From Symbiodinium sp. CCMP2592 (Eukaryota > Sar > Dinophyceae > Suessiales > Symbiodiniaceae): a stretch of 64,000 bases of DNA. Location of the stretch: positions 194,001 through 258,000 of the forward strand of contig CAJNDT010005833.1 of NCBI GenBank assembly GCA_905221615.1. The letters are read 5' to 3'. Positions 7,457-15,900 of this stretch are shown piece after piece (the first letter of the stretch is position 1; each line of letters opens with the position of its first letter). The translations under genes were made by a program, and so were the position numbers. A model generated the notes under the pieces. It had not been told where the DNA came from. It saw nothing but the letters and a program-made list of their open reading frames with translations, and ran no database searches.

Positions 7457-10400
7457 CTACAGCTTAGCTCGACTAATACTGTACTCACCAGATTCAATCA
7501 CCTTTATGATGAAATCCGGTTTCATGGACTTTGTGAAACAATCAGCGGCTTGAGTGGCTGTATCGACCCAGTCCACTCTATCTCCACCCGCAGGGTAGGC
7601 TTCAACCGTGCGCTTACCGTCTTCTGTAAAGATAGACTGGCGAAGAGCGCTAAGTTCGATTTGCAATCGTTTGTCTTGCACACGGGACGGAGCCTCCGTG
7701 TTGAGGTGATCGGCTAAGCTGCGGCAGTCCGTCAGCGCTATGTGCGGAACCTGTGTTCTCGCACGAAGTTCCCAATCGGGACCACTACTACCGAATCCGT
7801 AGATTTCGGCTAGGGCTGCTCTTATGCGATCCCCTGCCTCTTGGGCACTTTGGAGTGCGTAAGTCTCAGCCTGAAGAGTTGCTCTGCATACTCTTTTGAT
7901 TGTGGTGGATGAGAACGACACGATCATTGTGTCGTAACGACTACAATTTGGATCGCGAAGCTGGGCAGCTGGAGCGAGAAAATGGATCCGTCCTTGTTGT
8001 GATCGGTCTCCCTTTTCACCCGCAAAGCTAGCGTCTGAGGCTGTCAGTACGCCCAGGCTCTCGAAATCAAAAGCACCATTTTTGTATCTTAACTTAAGGT
8101 CGCGACCCTTTAAGGCAAGTTCTAGGACTTTGTTAGCCTCATGAAGAGTGCTAACAGTTGCACCTTTTATCGAGCTCTGAAGCTTCGATACGCGGTATAG
8201 GATATCTGGCCTAGCCTGCCTAGAAATCCACGAAAGGCTGCCGACTACGGAACGTAGTTGACGTTCCTCACCTCGGTCGATAAGATCCGAGTGTTTCCTT
8301 CCTGCCTTGACATCAATGTAGGTGATCTTGTTCGTGTTATCGGTAACGTCGATTAACACGTCCCTTCCAGATATGTCGAATTGCTTACCGCAGAAGCGTA
8401 GTCTCCCCGACTCGCGGCGGCCTACTTCGAACTTCTTTAGGAGCTTATCTATGATAGTTCCGCCCTTGCCTATCGATGCCCATAAAAAGTCATCGACATG
8501 TGTTGTCAAGACACAGACTACTTTTCCGGCGGCGCGGTAAAAGTAAAATGCAGGGAAAATCCTGCTTACCTGGAAGCCGACTTCACGTGCTTCTCGGTCG
8601 ACTTTCCTCCAAAATCCTCTGCCGCTATCGCAGAGTCCGTATACCGGTACTCTGATCAGGAGCATCGCTTCCGGATCCACTCCTGGAAGTCCTCCGCCAG
8701 GTTGTCTCATAAGTACAACCCTGTCTATTGGCTCGGCCTGAAAGTAGGCGTTGCGAATATCTGACGATTCTACAGGGACTCCATTGGATGCGGCGAACGC
8801 TGATACTAGGCCATGCGTTTCGAGGTCTGAGGTTGGCGCGTCCGTGCGAACCTCTGTGGAATCTTCAAAATTTCCACAGGACACCAGTCTGGATTTGAAC
8901 TCAGGTTCATAATCCGGCTTAAGACGTTCATGATAGTTCTTAATAGTGTCGACCCATTTAGATGGTATCGGCGTATGACCAGCGTCTAATAGTTCCTTAA
9001 GCTGCGCTCCTTTCAGCGGAATTGCCGCTTGAAAATCCTCATATTTCTTCCATTCCTTAGCGCGTGATCCATCGATCCGCAGGCGGACTGCTGGAGTGCA
9101 TTCCCAGTATTTCAAGGCCTCGGGGAGGTCCTTGAGCTCCTGCTCAACCTGTTCTCTGGAAGAGAACCGGTTAGACCAAAAGCCACGGAGTTTCTGTCGA
9201 ATACTCACGTTTGCTTCCTCCTCGTGTCTACGTTCCTCAAAACGTGACCTAATAGGGGCCGGCAGATCGTCCAGGAGGTCTGATCTGCTTCCTCTCCTGC
9301 TAGGATTAGGAGTTCTTTCTGCCTCGGGTTCAGCTGTACTGACCCGTCGGGACCTCGAAGATGATGCTGGTGGAGGTGATCTAGATCTACCTCTCTCCGG
9401 TCGCTCTGGTTGTTCATTCATCTCCTCATCCTCGAAGATTGATGAGAGTGGTCCTGGGCCGTCCAGAAGACCATAGGATGGTTCTTCGACTTCCTCTTGA
9501 GGTGTACCTTCCGAAGGTCCTTCTTCGGGCTCCTCATCATCGATGTCACCACCAGGTGCATCTCTGAGGTCCTCGAAGTGTTGCTGTCCGCGCACCAGTT
9601 CTTCTGGCAGCACGGGTTCCCCTTGGAGAACTGCGTGTGCAAGTGCCTCGGCATCTTGCGCAGGCCTAAGATTCTGTGCGGACACTAGAACCGGTACGTT
9701 CTGACACAAAACCCACACGCTCTCGTTCTGGCTACCCTCAAAACCGATTACTCTAGACGCGGTAGACCAAACAGTTTTACCTGTTTTATCCCGCCTAAAG
9801 CAAACCACGTCTCCCACCGAGTACGTGTACGGCAGCGGTTTCGCATTCCTGAGAAGTGCACGCTGCACGCGTTTCGAGGTGTCCAAATGGACAAAAGCCT
9901 TCTTGGCTTCCGTCCGAGCCTGATGGATTAGGGCAAAACGACTCTCGGGATCAACTTGGTCGTTTAACGATCCAAGATCTGCGGTGTTATCCTCCTCTAC
10001 TAGAGATGGAGGTCCCCGCGGCGTCTTCCCGAGTACCCACTGAGATGGGGAGTAACCTCCATGTCTCAGCATGCTATTCTTGGTGAGACAACACTCATCC
10101 AAGACTGTCTGTAATGCCACTTCGCCTACGGCCTGTGTTTGCGATACTACCTTTCTAGTCATCGCTTTCAGGATCCCGCCGTGGCGTTCCACTCGGCCAA
10201 TCGACTCGGGTGTTTCTAATGGCGCGTGGTGTACTTGGATGCCATGAGCCGCGCAGAACTGCGCTAGTACCCCGCGATTATGTAGACCTCGGTCGCACCG
10301 TATGATCGCCGGCATACCAGCCCATGCTGTCCAACGGCGTTGGATGGCCTCTAGACACCGGGCTGATGAAGGCAACCCGTCGCCTACGCGTACGGTCTCT

Positions 10401-12085
10401 GCAAGCTGAAAACACGTCCCTAAACACACCATATTCATAACTTGGTACTTAGTGCCTTGTGCATCTAAGCATTCGAAGATATCAATACCTAGGGCGTGAT
10501 TGAAGGAATACCGTTCCGGCATGGATACGGTGTGCGCGTTTCTACGAGGCTGTGCGTCTTCGCACTCATTGCATCTATGAAATTGAGCCGCCTCTATGTA
10601 CGACTTATCGATTCTAGCGGTCCTTAAGAGGTTAACTAAAACCTTCTTAGGGCAATGGCCGAACTGGCGATGTAGCCGTCGGATCGCTATGCGTATCCGC
10701 TGTGGCACTGCTCGCCATTTCGCCCGACGCTCGGATTCCTCTATGGGTAATCCCCGCAAATCGACGTTGTCGAGGCGAGTTTCCTCCTCGATGGCCTCCT
10801 CGGAGGGGTCCATCAAAGCGAAATCGCGCGGTTCTTCCACCTGATCGAAGGGTTCTTCGTCGGCCTCAAGAGCCGGAAAGGCTTCTTGGGAAACAAGTGC
10901 AGTGGCTACTTGGTGTTCTGCTATTTGTCGAAGCCACACAACGAAATCTACGGAAAACACATTGTCAAAACTCAACGGCGCCATATAGGGATAGCTATTT
11001 GTGGTCCAACCATCAAATACATCCATAATGCCATTGTCGTTGCCATAGTAGGAAATGTCGCCTACTCCGTATACAGGTTGAATAGGAATGCTAGCTTCCT
11101 GCCACCTATAGGTCTGGGCACTGTCCATTAACAGGTACGGTGTTCCGGATGCTTCGGAGTGGCTGACAACTTCATCTATAAGGTCGGAGTGATTAAGGCC
11201 ATCTATCGGGTCCTTATACCTTATAGCTACTATGACTAAACTAGGACCCACAGACTGCAGCTCCTTCCTGGCACCACTTGGTGTCCAGGCGCTCGTGGCG
11301 TTCAGGCCCACGTTGATGCAGTGGATCATTGGGTCCTGGAAGTGTTGGGGCTCGCTAGTGAAAACAACGATGTGCTTAGGACCAACAGTGGTTCCTACGT
11401 TGCTTACATCTAACAGGCGTTTAAGGGCCTTGTCGTGGTCCCTTAATTCGTTGATACCTTTGGTTATCAACTTGCGCCTCCCCTTACTCAACACTGCCAT
11501 TGAGCACACAGACTTGAACCCAGCACTAGTTGGGGACTCCGAAGCAATTACTACTCCCTCGTCGCTATGCTCCTTTTTCAAAGTGAGGTTTAGCTGGCGG
11601 GCAATAGTTTCGGATTCAGAACTGGGGTCTGATCCAGAGCTAGACCACGACGCCCAACGTTTCTGTTTCTTGGTTCTTGGGTTCTTGGGTTGAGGAGGTC
11701 TTGGAGGTAAGGGCCTACCTCTCAAACCGTCACTACCCCTATCACTCGAAGGAACCTTCAACCAACCTGGGTCGTCGGGGTCTTCCTTTGGCTTCTTTTC
11801 TAGCTTGACCGGCTTCGGTTCAAGTTCCTGTGGAGGTCCAGACCCTACAGGTTGTGCGCTAAGAAGGCTTGGTGGTTGCGACTTCTTCTTGCTTGCTACA
11901 CCGGGGCCTGGCTTCAGGACTATAGGCTCATCTAGCTTGGGTTCTGGATTACTCCTAGAACCTGAGCCTAAACCGAACCCTGCACGCTCCCCTGTGTATG
12001 CGCCATAGGCTGCGCTTCTTGCTCTGCCCCTCAGGTTGTTTCTCTCCCTTGTAGGTAGAGTGGTGAGGCATCCTCTGGCCGGCAA
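7457..12085 (-). CDS. Copia Pol: integrase, reverse transcriptase, RNase H
   Basis: 1542 codons open. Residues about 195-350 hold a globular region I do not recognise. Integrase: zinc-binding H-H-C-C (HRQFGHCP near 470, CNEC near 505), then the catalytic triad in GIDIFE (about 530), RCDRGLH (about 595) and GRVERHGG (about 630). Reverse transcriptase: SDIRNAYFQAE (about 1110) and THVDDFLW (about 1198, the YVDD box with His). RNase H: TASDASFAGE (about 1350), QAETYALQ (about 1405), LTDCRSL (about 1452) and TQAADCFTK (about 1513). All key acidic residues are present. The frame opens at a TTG rather than an ATG and overlaps the preceding frame by 131 bp, so it is probably read as part of a polyprotein after a +1 frame change. 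Confidence 0.95.
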   Translation of the reverse strand: MPARGCLTTLPTRERNNLRGRARSAAYGAYTGERAGFGLGSGSRSNPEPKLDEPIVLKPGPGVASKKKSQPPSLLSAQPVGSGPPQELEPKPVKLEKKPKEDPDDPGWLKVPSSDRGSDGLRGRPLPPRPPQPKNPRTKKQKRWASWSSSGSDPSSESETIARQLNLTLKKEHSDEGVVIASESPTSAGFKSVCSMAVLSKGRRKLITKGINELRDHDKALKRLLDVSNVGTTVGPKHIVVFTSEPQHFQDPMIHCINVGLNATSAWTPSGARKELQSVGPSLVIVAIRYKDPIDGLNHSDLIDEVVSHSEASGTPYLLMDSAQTYRWQEASIPIQPVYGVGDISYYGNDNGIMDVFDGWTTNSYPYMAPLSFDNVFSVDFVVWLRQIAEHQVATALVSQEAFPALEADEEPFDQVEEPRDFALMDPSEEAIEEETRLDNVDLRGLPIEESERRAKWRAVPQRIRIAIRRLHRQFGHCPKKVLVNLLRTARIDKSYIEAAQFHRCNECEDAQPRRNAHTVSMPERYSFNHALGIDIFECLDAQGTKYQVMNMVCLGTCFQLAETVRVGDGLPSSARCLEAIQRRWTAWAGMPAIIRCDRGLHNRGVLAQFCAAHGIQVHHAPLETPESIGRVERHGGILKAMTRKVVSQTQAVGEVALQTVLDECCLTKNSMLRHGGYSPSQWVLGKTPRGPPSLVEEDNTADLGSLNDQVDPESRFALIHQARTEAKKAFVHLDTSKRVQRALLRNAKPLPYTYSVGDVVCFRRDKTGKTVWSTASRVIGFEGSQNESVWVLCQNVPVLVSAQNLRPAQDAEALAHAVLQGEPVLPEELVRGQQHFEDLRDAPGGDIDDEEPEEGPSEGTPQEEVEEPSYGLLDGPGPLSSIFEDEEMNEQPERPERGRSRSPPPASSSRSRRVSTAEPEAERTPNPSRRGSRSDLLDDLPAPIRSRFEERRHEEEANVSIRQKLRGFWSNRFSSREQVEQELKDLPEALKYWECTPAVRLRIDGSRAKEWKKYEDFQAAIPLKGAQLKELLDAGHTPIPSKWVDTIKNYHERLKPDYEPEFKSRLVSCGNFEDSTEVRTDAPTSDLETHGLVSAFAASNGVPVESSDIRNAYFQAEPIDRVVLMRQPGGGLPGVDPEAMLLIRVPVYGLCDSGRGFWRKVDREAREVGFQVSRIFPAFYFYRAAGKVVCVLTTHVDDFLWASIGKGGTIIDKLLKKFEVGRRESGRLRFCGKQFDISGRDVLIDVTDNTNKITYIDVKAGRKHSDLIDRGEERQLRSVVGSLSWISRQARPDILYRVSKLQSSIKGATVSTLHEANKVLELALKGRDLKLRYKNGAFDFESLGVLTASDASFAGEKGDRSQQGRIHFLAPAAQLRDPNCSRYDTMIVSFSSTTIKRVCRATLQAETYALQSAQEAGDRIRAALAEIYGFGSSGPDWELRARTQVPHIALTDCRSLADHLNTEAPSRVQDKRLQIELSALRQSIFTEDGKRTVEAYPAGGDRVDWVDTATQAADCFTKSMKPDFIIKVIESGEYSISRAKL

Positions 12086-12905
12086 CGCCTAGAGGTGGTC
12101 TCGCGAGACAAAGGAACTTGTTCTCGCCCGCCACGTCGCTGTCCTCCTCTACGGATGGACAGGGGGCATCAATGCTAACATCCCGGAGCAGGATTGTTAG
12201 CTCACCCCTCTTGAAGAGAACAACCGTCTTCTTCCACTGGTCGAAGGCATAGTCGTAGCGGAAGTTCTGCACGGTGGAGCCACCTCGTGGTCTCCACCAA
12301 AATCGCACATTGTGGAGCAATGTGCGATTGTTGCCTCCGCCCCTGCCGACGGGGCCGCGCCAGCCGTCTTTGTTCTTGAGCCCGTTATCGGCTTCAAGCT
12401 GCTCCCTTTTGATGGTCCTTGCCAGATCCACCAACTCAGGGAAGGAGAGGTTTGCTGCCCACGGCGTGTTGTCGTCGGGCTCATCGTCGATCCCCGGGAT
12501 CGCGTTCATTTCCTCTTCCGCGACGCTGTTCATTTGGTCCAGCCCGTCCGCAAAGGCGGTACGGGTTTCCTGGCCAACGTCGGCGCTGCTCCTTCCCGGC
12601 GTGCCTGATCGACGGCCATGCTTGCCGGGGTGGCGTCCCTCCAGCCTTTCAGATCTTGATCTCGGTGTCGAGCTCCTCGAGATGTAGCTGCCGGTGGATC
12701 TCGATCTCCCTCGCTGGGTAGATCGCCTGCCAGAAGGGCTCTGTGCAGGGGTGCGCCTGCCAGAAGGGCTCTGTGCAGGAGTGCGGTGGTATCCTGTTAG
12801 ATACCCCGCCTGTTGTTGCTGCTCAAACCACTGGTTCCAATCGTCGGCAACACATGCTTTCCCATAGAGTTCCTTATTCTCGGCTTGCAGCTCGAGAATG
12901 TTCAA
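11955..12905 (-). CDS. Copia middle frame: Arg/Ser-rich linker protein region
   Basis: About 316 codons between the Gag and Pol frames, overlapping them by 32 and 131 bp. It lies +1 relative to the first frame, and Pol lies +1 relative to it; its first start-like codon is TTG. It starts in a coiled coil (LELQAENKELYG), contains a perfect 10-residue tandem repeat (TPAQSPSGRR twice, 12723-12785), an SR-rich segment and a conserved-looking block near HNVRFWWRPRGG. No catalytic motif is seen. It probably belongs to the polyprotein between Gag/protease and integrase. Confidence 0.75.
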   Translation of the reverse strand: MNILELQAENKELYGKACVADDWNQWFEQQQQAGYLTGYHRTPAQSPSGRRTPAQSPSGRRSTQRGRSRSTGSYISRSSTPRSRSERLEGRHPGKHGRRSGTPGRSSADVGQETRTAFADGLDQMNSVAEEEMNAIPGIDDEPDDNTPWAANLSFPELVDLARTIKREQLEADNGLKNKDGWRGPVGRGGGNNRTLLHNVRFWWRPRGGSTVQNFRYDYAFDQWKKTVVLFKRGELTILLRDVSIDAPCPSVEEDSDVAGENKFLCLARPPLGVAGQRMPHHSTYKGEKQPEGQSKKRSLWRIHRGACRVRFRLRF

Positions 12906-15900
12906 CTCGAGGGCCGCTTGGCGGTCCCTTCAGCTCTTGGTTTTCCTTCTGAAGACGATCTAGAAGGGCTTCCGCACGCACTGCACGATCGCGCCAGTCA
13001 AGGTCAGCGGATCGTCCAGGTGCCTGTGGATTGGGAGGTCCACTAGGGGTACCACCCTCTTCGGAACGCCTCGGTGGCCCACGAGGGGGTCCACGCGGTG
13101 ACCGGTGAGTCGGATTCGGCGGTGGCGGTGGCGGCGCACCTCCGGATACCGACCCAGGGGTTGTGGTCGTAGACGGTCCTGCCGACTCCTGCTTCTTCGG
13201 CTGCTTGTTGGGAGTCGGCGCCCTGCCTAAGGATCCACTAGGTGGATTCCTCGGGGTCCCCGTTCTAACCGGTGGACCAATAGAGGTCGAGGACCTTCTA
13301 CTCGGTGCAGGTGGTAGGCTATGCGAGGCAGGATCCGGCGGTGGTTGACGCATCTGCCGGTCCCTCTCTGCCTGCGCCGGGTGGCGCGCATAGCTGGTTA
13401 TGGCGGGATCCAGATGCGCCAAGACCTTATTCCCGAGTTCAGTCGCAGAGGCATGTGTAAAATGTCCTCTGCACCAGGCGCAATGGCCGCCGCACTTCAT
13501 GTCCCCCCAGGATACATAGGCGTGTAGATGACCTAAAAAGTGGTTCATCCCCAAAGCATACAGGCCAGCCGACACGCAGGTCCCCATAGCGACACTGCGG
13601 TGTCTGTTCCCGTTGCAGAATGGCAAGATAATGCACGGCGTGTTCGACTTCACTGCCTTCTCGATGTCTCTAAAGATCATCGAAAGGAGTGCAGTGGCTC
13701 CAGGCATGAAGATCTGCTCCAGTATCTTCGGATGTCTGCCCACACATCCACCATACTCTCCGTCATGAGGATCGTTAAGCTTCCTCAGGTCGTGCAGGTG
13801 GAGCTTGTGGGATTTCGCAATCGATGGGGGAAGGCTATCCTCCCATCCGTCACGGTTGTGGATCCTTATTCGGGTCTTGCCTCGAGCATCAAATTGATAT
13901 CTTGCCCCACCAGTCAAGATAACGACGTCGCCGAAGTGGTCGTACGCCTTGTCAAAATGGAAGGATTCAGGGCCAACCGCACACCCATTAACCAGTCCTT
14001 CAGTATCAGGTACTGGAGAGGTAAGGACCATGGCTGTTGGAGAAGGTCCTTTACGGGTACCTTCCTCAAGCAACCCCTCGATTGGTCCCCTAGGGGTACC
14101 AATCTCCAGGGATGCTTCCGAAGCTTCTGTAACCAGGGCCCTCACTGCAGGCCTAGCTCTGACTATGGACCTACATTCAGGGGTCCTAAGTGCCCTAACA
14201 CAGGCTGGTAAGTCCTCTTCAAAGGTACTTAAGCATAGTAGAAGTAGTCCTGTTTCCTGGCACCTACCAAGAGGTACCCGTGATAATGAGCCGTCTTGGT
14301 TGCGGATCATGCAGGTACATGTTTTCATGTCCTTAATAAGCCCTAAGGTGCTTTGTGCAAACAGGCTCAGCAGCAAGGGGTTTCGGGCAGAGGTGTCTAC
14401 TTCGTGAGATTCTAGTACACCCCCAATGGTTGTATCTCCCTTGACTATGCTGAACGGCAAACGACGTTTTCCAAGTGTGTTGGATGTTGCACCTAAACCC
14501 GCAAACGACTTTTTCCTAGAATCAACCCAGGGGAAACTTAGGCCTAGCGCCTTAAGTCTCTTCTCGGCTAGTGCTCCCCAGGATGCACTATGGCAGGTGG
14601 AATTGCAACCTTCGTCGAGAGCACCCCATACGTGGGCCTCTAACGGGTCCCACATGTCTACTAGGGGGAGGTTGTCAATTCGGACTAGATCGCTACCAGA
14701 AGCTGATCCTGCACCTGCAATATTCCTAGGAAAAACCTTAGGTTTTCCATCGCCCTTCCCCTTAGCCTTCGCCTTAGAGAGGGCCTTGGGCGGTGCAGGT
14801 TGACTTGGCTCTGAAGGTGAGATCCCTCTACCTTGACCTCGCTTAAGCCACCTAGGTTTCGGTTCTATCCCCGCTCCCTTGCCCTGCCCGATGGTCCTCG
14901 CCGGCGCCGCGGTCGAAGCTGAGTTGCCACTGTCGGGCAGGTCCTGTCGAGAGGCGGAGGCACTGGCCCGGGAGGGTCCAGTGAAGCGGTTAGGCCTCGT
15001 GACGTAAGGATCACGGGGCTCCTCTTCAGCTTGCACATAGGCTTGTGCTGCGTCTGCCTCCCATACAACCGACCTATCTACGAAACCACCCTTAGGGTTT
15101 TCCTTAGGGGTCGGCTCGACTGGATTAGGGGTCTTAGGGATATTTTGGTTTTGGCTCGACGACGAGGGTGCCTGGGCATTCCTCGGAGAGGATGCTTGAG
15201 CATTCCCCTGTGGGGGCGAGGAGGCTTCCGCCTTCCACTTGGCGCGGATGTACTCAGGTCCTGCCTTAGCGCAGGCCTCTCTGTACTCCTCCTCGCGCCT
15301 CTGTGCGTCGAGTTCTCTTCTCCTGGCGAAACCCTCTGCCAGGATCTGCTCCCGTCTGCGTCTCCAGGCATCATGCCGTGGGAGATTCTGGAGGTCCAGG
15401 TCTCGCTCTGTAGGATCCTCCCACCAAGGGACCGGTTCGGTTCCCTGTCGCTGGCGTGCTTGGAAGTCCAGCTGCATGATCTCCCTTCCGGGAACGTGTC
15501 GCACTTGCAGACGGTTCTTAGCCGCCGACGCTGATGCAGGAGGCGTCACACTGTCGGATTCGGCATCATTCTGAATCTGCTGGCGCGCCTGCTCAAAGGC
15601 TGCGTCAAGATCCTCTTGAGCTTGCCTGGCGATATAATCGTCCAGCTCAGCAACATTGTAGGATCCTGGCGATCCGTCGTCTGACGAACCACCCGGGAAC
15701 GGGTCGTACAGATCGTCATCGGCCCTGAAGCTTTCTATTAGAATAGCTTCTCGATAATCGCGATCGGGATCCGGGTCCTGGCTGTGCACAACGGAATCGG
15801 TCCCCAGGGGATCCGAGATGTTGTACAGCTCCGGAGTATTTGAGGCTGGCTCAGGCTCTGGAGCTGGATCTGGCTCTGAAGCAGGAACGGCTGGAACAGG

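Noticed and set aside
12065..12085. ATG-type initiation of the middle and Pol frames
   Set aside because: Both frames open at TTG codons only, so independent initiation is unlikely compared with frame change or splicing.
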